Source: Baffinella frigidus (Eukaryota > Cryptophyceae > Cryptomonadales > Baffinellaceae). From it: 11,654 nt of DNA. Shown one piece after another: positions 1-7,449 of this stretch. The notes beneath the pieces were generated by a model that saw nothing but the letters and a program-made list of their open reading frames with translations, made no database searches and was not told the origin of the DNA. Every line of letters begins with the position of its first letter. The stretch's first letter is position 1. Location: contig MU647199.1 of assembly GCA_026770585.1 (NCBI GenBank), positions 143,609 to 155,262 on the forward strand, read 5' to 3'. Both the position numbers and the translations under genes were made by a program.

Positions 1-103
1 GGGGAAGGGGGGGAAGGGGACTCCCAAGGAGGGTGATGACGGGGCCGTCGGAGCCGTTGGTGCTGGGGCAGACGGGGCGAAGGTGCGCCCATCCCTCTCA
101 AGT

Positions 104-247
104 TCATCTCGGAAGATAACTGAATGAGTTCCTTTTTAATAGGAGGCTGCATAGGAGAAATTAGTTGTGGCAGAGTAAATTTAATTAGGCCTCCTAATGA
201 AATGAAAACGCTAATTAGGGAACTGACTCAGTTATCTTTTGAGATGA
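104..247. repeat. AT-rich foldback element
   Basis: Outer arms 104-132 and 219-247 pair with few mismatches (TCATCTC, AAGATAACTGA and GTTCC segments), and an inner pair AATAGGAGGC / GCCTCCTAAT extends the stem. It is AT-richer than its surroundings. This looks like an old MITE with a different terminal sequence. The flanks 1-103 are G-rich with no gene. Confidence 0.65.
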
Positions 248-316
248 AAGTGACCCGCGTGTCTTGTTTGCGGCTTCCGGATGTGTATGATTGATGGCTC
301 TGGGTTGGTAATGATA

Positions 317-433
317 CAGGGGTCACTCGGGAATAAGGACACGAACCGCCACTAGGGTGGTCCTATGCTCCTAGGCATAGCCCTGCCGCAGGACCCTAGG
401 GCGGCGCGTGTCCTTAATTTCGAGTAACCCTAG
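317..433. mobile_element. Divergent foldback element related to the MITE family
   Basis: Arms CAGGGGTCACTCGGGAATAA and TTAATTTCGAGTAACCCTAG (then GGACACG and CGTGTCC inside) are inverted repeats of about 27 bases. Length, CAGGG start, a preceding TA and CCTAGG core words match the main family, but the arm sequence differs. It is probably a sister family. Confidence 0.7.
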
Positions 434-881
434 AGGCGTATCCAACGCTTCTCGATGCGATGTGTTTCTCTGGCAATGATAATGCTCTATGTTAGCAGGC
501 TGCACGCGGCGCCGGATGTGTAAGAGGGGTGGTTCCGTGTTGGTAATGAGCAGGGTCTTTGGTAATGATAATGGTCTCTGGTGCGGGAGAACCTCTCTCA
601 CAAGCACCGGCTCCCCCCTAGGACCCTACAGTAGCCCTATGCCTGGGGCCCTCTGGTGGTTCTGGGGGGGGGGGGGGCTTTTTTGTGAGCGAGGTACCCC
701 TGTACTGACAATGCTCTCTGTCGGCAGGGTGCGTGGCGCCGGATGTGTACGGGGGGTGGCTCCGTGTTGGTAATGATTACGATCTCTGGCGATGAGCTAA
801 TCTGGTAATGATATGGTTTCTGGTAATGAGTTTGCATGGTAATGATAAAGGTCTCTGGTAATGTTAACGCTTTCTGTCGGC
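434..881. repeat. Degraded satellite-like repeat with GGTAATGATAA units
   Basis: The words GGTAATGAT, GGTCTCTGG and GGCGCCGGATGTGTA recur many times at irregular spacing (also at 268-316). A larger unit around 492-548 is repeated at 722-777, and its leader TGTACTGACAATGCTCTCTG (703-) recurs at 951-. No reading frame persists across units. A degenerate MITE is nested within. Confidence 0.6.
582..704. mobile_element. Foldback MITE, degenerate copy
   Basis: The right end (GTGAGCGAGGTACCCCTGTA) and core (CCCCCTAGGACCCTACAGTA) are clear; the left arm is heavily mutated. A run of 14 G lies beside the right arm. It is inserted within the degraded repeat region of 434-881. Confidence 0.7.
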
Positions 882-890
882 AGGCAGCCA

Positions 891-947
891 AACCCTAAAC
901 CCTAAACCCTGAACCTTAACCCCTAAACCCTAAACCCTAAACCTTAG
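891..947 (-). repeat. Interstitial telomere-like tract, opposite orientation
   Basis: About eight near-perfect CCCTAAA units on the plus strand, with a few variants (CCTGAAC, CTTAACC). The orientation is opposite to the terminal array and to the intronic tracts. It sits outside any gene that I can recognise. Confidence 0.85.
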
Positions 948-1074
948 CCCCTGTACTGACAATGCTCTCTGTCGGGCAGGGTGCGCGGCGGCGCTGGAGC
1001 CCCGAGGCGCTCAACATCATCCCTCGCATCTGGTGAGCTCACCGTTCTAGGACCAAAAGCGTTCTGTCCTGGAT

Positions 1075-1135
1075 GGCTTTCTGGTCTCCGGAGACCTGGA
1101 AGTCTCTCTGACCAGAAAGCCTTTCTGGTCTCCGG
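1075..1135. repeat. Compound hairpin with overlapping direct repeats
   Basis: GGCTTTCTGGTC (1075-1086) pairs with GACCAGAAAGCC (1110-1121), and CTTTCTGGTCTCCGG occurs twice (1077 and 1121). Flanking CCCTCGCATCT words at about 1021 and 1173 are also duplicated, so the segment looks like a local tandem or inverted duplication. Confidence 0.6.
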
Positions 1136-1235
1136 CCTGCGAGCGTGGATCGCACTACGAGTGACGAATCGTCCCTCGCATCTAGTGGGCACGTGCCAGG
1201 CTTGTACCTACAAGCCTGCCCAGGGTACCTCATCC

Positions 1236-1373
1236 CCACCAACCCTCACAGTCTGGGCAAATCGGGAAAAATGGCTCCAAAAATCCCCTTGAAGGCCGTC
1301 GGATTCCGACGGCCTCCAAGGGGATTTGGTGTTTTTGACTTATTCGATTTGCCCAAGTTGTGAGGGTTGGTGG
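1236..1373. repeat. Long foldback (138 bases)
   Basis: The arms start CCACCAACCCTCACA and end TGTGAGGGTTGGTGG, pair through GGGCAAATCG and ATCCCCTTG segments, and meet at the perfect centre GGCCGTCGGA/TCCGACGGCC. There is almost no loop. It could be a MITE or a source of double-stranded RNA. No target duplication is obvious. Confidence 0.75.
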
Positions 1374-1440
1374 TCGCAAGACAACGCTTCCCCCCTAGGA
1401 TCTGCGAGGTGGGGCGGTGTCTGTACGCGAGGCGCCCATG

Positions 1441-1562
1441 TACAGGGGTACCTCGCTCATAAGAAACCGCACCCCCCCTAGGACCCTACAGTAGGCCTAT
1501 GCCTAGGGTCCTATGGTAGTCCTGTGGAGGGGGCAGTTTCTTATGAGCGAGGTACCCCTGTA
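1441..1562. mobile_element. Foldback MITE, copy 1 (best preserved)
   Basis: A 118 base element between two TA dinucleotides. Its ends are perfect inverted repeats, CAGGGGTACCTCGCTCATAA and beyond, followed by C-rich/G-rich runs and a partly palindromic core with CCTAGG and GGCCTATGCC words. The TA target duplication and CAGGG start fit non-autonomous Tc1/mariner, pogo-like elements. No transposase is present in the window. Confidence 0.85.
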
Positions 1563-1926
1563 CGGTAGACCAACGCCGAGGAGCCTAGGACCGTCTTAGG
1601 GACGGGTGCCTTTTAAGGTTCTTCGAGCTCCCACCATAGGCGGACACCGGAACTTATCCTGCAGAAAGGCCATGCTTCCTTTCGGATCACATCAGGCCCC
1701 CCGGTGCAGAAGGATCGCATTGCGTGTTCTTTCTCGGGTAGCCCTCTAGAGGGGGCACCTCAAGAGGATGCCGTGGGGGCCCACGCAGCTCTGCACCTGG
1801 TGTGGGGGTCCAAGCCAGGTCATTAGTGACCTGGCGCGCGCTGCAGCTGCAGTCTCATCGGGCTCTTTAGGGCGTCGAGCCCCACGAGGCTGTTGGGCCT
1901 TGCGTCAGGCCTACTGGCGTCAGGCC
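1563..1926. other. Gene-free spacer
   Basis: No coding signal is seen. It holds a small perfect hairpin at 1815-1834 (CCAGGTCA/TGACCTGG) and a direct repeat GCGTCAGGCCT just before MITE copy 2. Confidence 0.5.
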
Positions 1927-2037
1927 TGTCGGGGTACCTCGCTCATAAGAAACTGCCCCCCCCCCTAGGACCCTACAGTAGGCCTATACCTATGCCTAGG
2001 TTCCTAGGGGGGGGGCGGTTTTCTTGTGAGCGAGGTA
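1927..2037. mobile_element. Foldback MITE, copy 2 (right end truncated)
   Basis: It matches copy 1 from GGGGTACCTCG through the core to GAGCGAGGTA, but the last bases of the right inverted repeat and its TA are replaced by unrelated sequence. The first bases at the left end are also altered (TGTC for TACA). It contains a small duplication in the core (CCTATACCTATGCC). Confidence 0.78.
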
Positions 2038-2045
2038 AGAAGACT

Positions 2046-2120
2046 GTGAACGCCCTGCGAGTGGTGCGGGACATTTCGCTGATGGAAAGAAATGCCCCGC
2101 ACCGCTTCCAGGGTGTGAAT
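2046..2120. repeat. Hairpin of about 31 base pairs between two MITE copies
   Basis: The arms around GTGGTGCGGGACATTTC and GAAATGCCCCGCACCGC pair, with several G:U and mismatched positions, around a loop of about 10 bases. The pairing continues outward through CGCCCTG / CAGGGTG. The size resembles a small-RNA precursor stem, but nothing here shows transcription. Confidence 0.6.
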
Positions 2121-2127
2121 AGGCGTG

Positions 2128-2247
2128 TACAGGGGTACCTCGCTCATAAGAAACTGCCCCCCCCCTAGGATCACCGTAGGGCCCTAGGCATAGGCCTACT
2201 GTAGGGTCCTAAGAGGAGGCAGTTTCTTATGAGCGAGGTACCCCTGT
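2128..2247. mobile_element. Foldback MITE, copy 3 (inverted orientation)
   Basis: Intact inverted repeats starting TACAGGGGTACC and ending GGTACCCCTG. The core reads as the reverse complement of that in copies 1, 2 and 4, so this copy is inserted the other way round. The right flank is TG instead of TA. Confidence 0.83.
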
Positions 2248-2347
2248 GGGTACAGGCCTGCCACAACCTGACGCAGGTCTCCAGCGCCCTGTAGTCCCGA
2301 GGTGGGAACAGCGCTGGGTTGAGCACCCCCCCATGGGGGGAATCACT

Positions 2348-2469
2348 TACAGGGGTACCTCGATCATAAGAAACCGCCCCCCTCTAGGACCGTACAGTAG
2401 GCCTATGCCTAGGGCCCTATGGTGGTCCTATGGGGGGGGGCGGTTTCTCATGAACAAGGTGCCCATGTA
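2348..2469. mobile_element. Foldback MITE, copy 4
   Basis: TA-CAGGGGTACC at the left and GGTGCCCATG-TA at the right, with a core like copy 1. The right arm has several substitutions (CTCATGAACAAGG in place of CTTATGAGCGAGG), so it is older or has decayed on one side. Length 118 bases between the TA pairs, the same as copy 1. Confidence 0.82.
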
Positions 2470-2629
2470 CTTCCGCGGCTTCTGGAGCACGTGGGGTTGC
2501 TGAGCGTTCAGGGCGGTCTCTCAGTTTTTCGGTGTCGGTGGAGTTTAGTGCGTCGTCACCATTTCAATAAAGGTATGTATTACAATACAGGGTGTTCTCG
2601 TCCCTCCGGATTTCTGGGGCCGCGGCATC
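2470..2629. other. Spacer without recognised features
   Basis: It lies between MITE copy 4 and the small open frame. A short AT-rich patch (AATAAAGGTATGTATTACAA) marks the change from GC-rich to AT-richer DNA. Nothing else is supported. Confidence 0.4.
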
Positions 2630-2764
2630 ATGTCGAAGCTGTACGCGGCATTCAGCCTTTTTTCTCCGAAAGCAAATAATGCTTTTTATGCAGATCTTTT
2701 CTACGGAAAGACGTGGTGTTCGCCTGTGTCGGGAGAAATCAAAACATCCCTCAAGTGGCAATAG
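2630..2764 (+). CDS. Small open frame, 44 residues, doubtful
   Basis: ATG at 2630 to TAG at 2762-2764. The peptide begins MSKLYAAFSLFSPKANNAFY and ends SLKWQ. It is rich in aromatic residues and stands in DNA that is AT-richer than the surroundings, so it may be a fragment of a foreign or older coding sequence. Its last codons lie within the left arm of the foldback at 2748-2845. I see no intron signals that clearly extend it and recognise no family. Confidence 0.25.
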   Translation: MSKLYAAFSLFSPKANNAFYADLFYGKTWCSPVSGEIKTSLKWQ

Positions 2765-2845
2765 GTTGAATATTCGCCCTAACTCTCCCTAGGCAGGTCC
2801 TAGGGCCCTACGGTAGTGCGTATACGCCTACTGGCCACTTGAGGG
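2748..2845. mobile_element. Second foldback element type, 98 bases
   Basis: Ends CCCTCAAGTGGC and GCCACTTGAGGG are perfect 12 base inverted repeats. The core contains CCTAGGCAGGTCCTAGGGCC and CTACGGTAG words that resemble the core of the 118 base MITE family although the arms differ. The core recurs inverted at 4767-4813. Confidence 0.65.
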
Positions 2846-2908
2846 ATAAATGACCTAAAGGGCAAGTCTGGTGGGAACGAGGTGGAGGAAATGCCGGACT
2901 ATGTCGAG

Positions 2909-2961
2909 TTGTAGGTTTCTCTCTCTAGCAAGCTACAATTGTAGGTTGCTCTCTCTAGCAA
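2909..2961 (+). repeat. Tandem pair, 30 base period
   Basis: TTGTAGGTT[T/G]CTCTCTCTAGCAA occurs at 2909-2931 and 2939-2961. The second copy can fold on itself (GGTTGCT/AGCAACC). No coding meaning is seen. Confidence 0.6.
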
Positions 2962-3118
2962 CCTTGCTAGCTCTCTCCAGCTACCTACGATAGCGAGGCG
3001 GCGCGGGAACCAGATGCACGCTTGTGCAAGGGGTTCGTATATAAAAGTGCGTATGGTCAGGAGGTGGAGTTAGAATCCATCCGGAAAATGCTCGTATGAG
3101 CGGGCGACACGGGGTACA

Positions 3119-3202
3119 GTAAGTGGCACAATGCGTAGCATGTGCGGCGCTGACGCTGGTTGTTTGGCAAGAAATTATCAATCTCTCTCTGCGTGTGATC
3201 AG
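3119..3202 (+). repeat. Third copy of the intron-like segment
   Basis: GTAAGTGGCACAATGCGTAG and the following GTGCGG, GGTTGTTTGGCA and AATCTCTCT words match the inner segment of the two intronic elements (4537-4616, 4916-4996). It too starts GT and ends CAG although its 3' part has changed. The exon-like piece upstream is not recognisable here. Confidence 0.6.
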
Positions 3203-3291
3203 CTTGCGTGGAGGTGCGCTGATGTCGGTGTGTGTCTTCGCAGGGGAGACTTGGACCCTGTGGGGGCTTCCATCCTTCCTACCGGGCCTTG

Positions 3292-3317
3292 TCAGTTTCT
3301 TATGAGCGAGGTACCTC
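3292..3317. mobile_element. MITE right-end fragment
   Basis: CAGTTTCTTATGAGCGAGGT followed by ACCTC matches the right inverted repeat of the 118 base MITE family. No matching left arm or core is present upstream, so it is a solo end. Confidence 0.6.
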
Positions 3318-3630
3318 AGTATCGTGGTCTGTTGAAAGTGTTCCTACAGTTCGGTCTGGCACTGAGGGTACATTTAGCTCCTGCCCAGGGAACCCACTAG
3401 ATGGCAGGAGAAGTCTCTGCACGCAACGCGTAGCAGTCGCTTTACTCTCGCTGCACGTCGGGGAGAAGCGCGCATCAGGTCTAGTTGTCTGAAGTCCTGG
3501 GCTCTATTTGACTGATCCATGGGTCCTGTTTTCTCTTTTGGGGGGGTCTCAGGCCGGGGGTATTGCGAGCGATGTACAGAATGCTCGCCGATCTCTCACT
3601 TGAAATGACGGACCCCCCGAGTGTGGTGCT

Positions 3631-3652
3631 TACAAGGGTACCTCGCTCAGAA
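3631..3652. mobile_element. MITE left-end fragment
   Basis: TACAAGGGTACCTCGCTCAG resembles the left inverted repeat including the TA. The match stops at the start of the C-rich run and the core is absent. Confidence 0.55.
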
Positions 3653-4198
3653 GGCCCATGTGTGCCCCGGCAATCTGAAAACGACCGCTGTGTGGGGGCC
3701 AAACGTATGGGAAACCAGCTCCTTGCAAATTACCGGAAACTGAGAAAAACACCCGCATCCAGGTCCTTGATTCGCAGGGTCCTCGCTCTTCTCACTGGCC
3801 CTGCCCCCCATACGAGAGAAGTGTGACCATATTCTCGATCGCCCGTGTACTTTCTCCGGGCGTACAGAAGTACGCTACGCGTACATGTGCTTAATCCCTG
3901 TAACCTCCTGGGTTACAGAAAGCTCTCTTCCAGAGCCGAGGTGGGCCTGTCCTCCAAAGGGGCCGCCACACCAACAGCCACACGTGTCTAAAAACTCCGT
4001 GTCTAACAAAACCGGTGCAACCGACAGTGTCTAAAAAAACGGGACGGCGCACAACGAAACAGCGAAACAGCGTCCCTGGTGCGCGGCTCCCCGCCCGCAC
4101 GTGGCCCAGAAGGGCATCTCAGCCTTCCGGTGACCCACATAGGCTCACAACCTGTGCGACCCCGCCGCCTCTCGGCCGAGGAATCCGTCCGGCGTGAG
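3653..4198. other. Gene-free region downstream of the receptor gene
   Basis: No coding signal on either strand. It has short repeats (GTGTCTAA three times near 3985-4035, CGAAACAG twice near 4055). On the minus strand a TGTAA occurs at 3913-3917, a word used as polyadenylation signal in green algae. At over 320 bases past the stop it may or may not end the receptor transcript. Confidence 0.4.
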
Positions 4199-4235
4199 CC
4201 TCTCTCTCTCTCTCTCTCTCGCTCGCTCTCTCTCA
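4199..4235 (+). repeat. (TC)n tract just after the stop codon (3' UTR side)
   Basis: Thirty-seven bases of nearly pure TC on the plus strand, GA on the sense strand of the receptor gene, five bases beyond its stop codon. Confidence 0.85.
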
Positions 4236-4239
4236 GCCA

Positions 4240-4465
4240 CTACGCATCGCCGATGTTGTCCTGCAGGCCGAACACGTCGACGTGCGTGCGGCTCTGGGGG
4301 GTGATCGCAGTCCCGGGGAGGCGCGTCGATTGGACCGATTGCACGTCGATCATCGGCGGGGCGCGCGGCGGAGCGCCGCGGCGGGGGGGGGAGGCAGCGA
4401 ACACCATGTCCGCCACGTACACCCTGTCAGAGGTGACGCTCGCGGCGCGGCGCTGGTCGTCGGTC
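4240..4465 (-). CDS. Exon 12: C-terminal exon with stop codon
   Basis: Acceptor CACCCGGCAG|G; after the split Thr codon it reads TDDQRRAASVTSDRVYVADM, then a Pro/Arg-rich stretch and the C-terminus GLQDNIGDA followed by TAG. The Ser/Thr and Asp-rich start could be a phosphorylation site region; this is speculation. The acceptor coincides exactly with the edge of a duplicated element that fills the upstream intron. Confidence 0.75.
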
Positions 4466-5016
4466 CTGCCGGGTGTTCGAAAGCGTTTAGTTCTGGATGC
4501 CTTTGTGTTGTGGAAGACCAGGCCCGGCGCGGGACGGTGAGTTGCACAATGCGTAAGGCATGTGCGGTGCTGGCACTTTCGTTTTGGCAACAAATTAACA
4601 ATTTCTCTGTCCGGCAGGAGGGAGTCGTTGACGCGCGGGGGGCGAGGCTCTCTCGCTCTCTCTCTCTCTCTCGCTCTCTCTCTCTATCTATCTTTCTCTC
4701 TCTAGGCTGGTGGCTGCCTCCAGCTCGCTCGATCTCGAGCGAGGTCGGCGCATATCCCTTCAGTGACCAGTAGGCGCATGCACCCTACCGTAGGGCCCTA
4801 AGACCTGCCTAGGACTTCTTGGGGGTCAATTTTGACCCCTTGAAATTGACTGCCGGGTGTCCGAAAGCGTTTAGTCCTGGACGCCTTTGTGGTGCGGAAG
4901 GCCACCCCCTCACCGGTGAGTAGCACAATGCGTGAGGCATGTGCGGTGCTTGCGCTGGTTGTTTGGCAACAAATCACCAATCTTTCTGCCCGGCAGGAGG
5001 AAATCATTGACCCGCG

Positions 5017-5059
<43 letters not shown>

Positions 5060-5627
5060 CTCGCTCTCTCTCTAGGCTGTTGGCTACCTCCCGCACTCGA
5101 GAGAGGTCGGAAATGGACAGGCGCGTGTCATGCCCAGATGGCTCGCGTTTTCAGCGCTGCTGGCGCGGCGTGTTCGCAGTGCTTTGTTGGCATGAGTGGT
5201 CCACCATGGCTGGGTGTGTAGCGTGAGTGGACTGCCGTGCGCACAGAGGGCACTAGCATGGGGCAGGGGGGCAGGATGGGGGGAGCTAGGCCGTGTAGTC
5301 TGTCGAGACAAGAATACAGCGAGCTAGGCCGTGTGGTCTTACGAGGTAGAGAAGAGAGTGCAGAGGTGGGGGGGGCGTACGTAGGGTTGAAGGGGCGCCA
5401 GAACGACTCGTGCTCGACCGTGGTCACGACCTGCTCACCACCCAGGACATGAGATCCCGACGCCGCTCTCATCGCCGTGGTCACGCCCTCTAGCCCTGCC
5501 TCCGTCGGGTTGGCTGACTATTCTCAAGCTGACAGGCTGGGTGTGTGGTACAAATCCGTCAACTTTGCGCGGGAAATAGCCCGGTCGAGGCGCACGCGGG
5601 GACAGACGGGCTCGGTTCGCAAGAGCT

Positions 5628-5662
<35 letters not shown>

Positions 5663-7401
5663 CGCACGCAGAAGACGGGATCGGGTCGCAAGGGGGGCCT
5701 CTGGCCAGACCGGCTCCATGTGGCGCGGCGACACGTCTGGCGCCATCTGGCGCTCGCCCCCGAGGCTCGCGAGGTTCATCGGCGCCACCCGCATGCCCAT
5801 GCCTAGCACGCGGGCGTGCTGCACCACGGGGATGTTGTGCCCGATGAGGGGGTGCGGCATGCCCGGGAGGCCCGGGAGACGCCCCGAGGAGTCGGGCGAG
5901 TCGACGGCAAACACTCCACCGTGCGTGGCCCACGTCGCGTCGGACGCCTGGTGTAGGGTTTGGGGTTTGGGGTTTTGGTGTTTGGGGTTTGGGGTTGGGG
6001 GTTTGGGGTTTGGGGTTTGGGGTTTAGGGTTTAGGGTTGGGGGTTGAGGGCTTAGGGCTTAGGGTTTGGGGTTTGGGGTTTGGGGTTTAGGGTTTAGGGG
6101 TTAGGGGTTAGGGGTTAGGGGTTAGGATATAGGGTTCAGGGTTCAGGGGTCAGGGGTCAGGGTTCAGGGTCCAGGGTTTAGGGTTTAGGGTTTAGGGTTG
6201 AGGATTTACCCAGGCAGCGCCAGACCCCGCGAAAGGCGTCGGATCCCTTTCCTGCTTCGCGTCGGCCGGGTCCGTGGGCGTCGCCGAGAGGAGGCGCGGG
6301 GCCTTCAGGAGGGGCGGGGCCTGCGGCGCTGCTGGGAGCGGCGCCCCCGACAGAAACGACCGCCCGCCCACCGGGGTGATGTCCCCAAGGAGGCTCGACG
6401 ACTTCGGGAGAAGCTGGGGGTGACCCTGGGGGCGGAGAGGCACCCCAGCAGCCTGGCTGTCGTCGTCTTGCAGCCCGAGGTCGGCGGGGGGGGTGAGAGG
6501 CCGAGGCGGAGGGGGGGCGACGTTTGCAGCAGGCTGCGACGGGGCGATAGCGGCGGCGTTCTCGAGAGAAGAGGACTCGGCCTGCTTGACGGCCTGGTGT
6601 GTGGTGAGGTGAGTGGGGTCAGCTCCATGCCTCTCGAGCGAAATCGGCACGTATAAGACAGTCAGGGCCGGGATCCGGCCTTAGCTTTCAAGTGAAAGTC
6701 CTTAAACCCGTTTAAACCCGTTTAAGTTGTTCCCTCCTCGCTTGAGAGCGGCGCAGGCATCAAGGTCCACAAAGCTCATCCGTCGATTCTTCCCATCCCC
6801 TCAAAAATGCGGTGGGCGTGATCCTCGATGTGAGTGTAATAAAAAGCACCAAAGCACCAAAAAGGCGTTTGGAGAAGCACCTTCTGGAAGATGGTGGTGC
6901 CTACAGCTGGGATGCGAACATGCGAGAAAGTGGGGATACGAGCGTGCGAGAAAGGTTGGGGGGGGGAGTGCCTTGGTGGGAGAGGGGGGTGGGTATTGTG
7001 CAAATACGTCAAATGTGGAGCGGGAAAGCGCGTTGTCTCACCAAATTGGCGACACCAAGTCTCACCGAATTGGTGTGAACACGTAGACTGAGACAAAGCT
7101 AGGCTATGGGGGAGCGCGCCCGGGCGGCAAGAGACCTCCGGTGGTTCTCGCGGGAGCGGTTGTGAGTGCGCCAGGGCTTGGCATTACATGCGCTGCTAGG
7201 GGCATCGTAGCATGTGATGTGCGGGAAAGGGAGTCACCTGTTTCTTGCGGGTGCGGTTGTAGTAGACGATGGCTGCCACGAGAGCGATGCACACCACCAG
7301 GCCCGCCACCACCCCGCCTGTCTCCACGTGTGCACGCGCGTCAGCCGAGAGAGAGAGAGCGCGAGAGAAAGATAGAGAGAGAGAGAGATAGAGAGAGAGA
7401 A

Positions 7402-7449
<48 letters not shown>

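Noticed and set aside
1-60. G-rich start as a telomere-like or quadruplex array
   Set aside because: GGGGAAGGGG words are irregular and end within about 35 bases; no repeat unit matches the telomere.
434-881. CRISPR-like array
   Set aside because: The repeats vary in length and spacing and are degenerate, with no constant repeat/spacer structure, in a eukaryotic subtelomere.
3034-3046. TATA-box-like GTATATAAAAG upstream of the third intron-like copy
   Set aside because: A single AT match without a supported downstream gene; no start site evidence.
4079-4540. 153 codon plus-strand open frame near the receptor 3' end
   Set aside because: It runs through a CT microsatellite (Ser-Leu repeats) and antisense to exon 12, with no domain.
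4889-5221. 110 codon plus-strand open frame
   Set aside because: Reads through the intron-like segment and a CT tract in the duplicated element; at best a decayed fragment.
5996-6047. Reading frames through telomere-like repeat (GLGFRV-type peptides)
   Set aside because: Seven-base repeats stay open by composition; the tract fills an intron.
6198-6656. 152 codon plus-strand Arg/Gly-rich open frame
   Set aside because: Antisense of the Pro-rich tail exon in GC-rich DNA; it starts in the telomere-like tract and has low-complexity composition.
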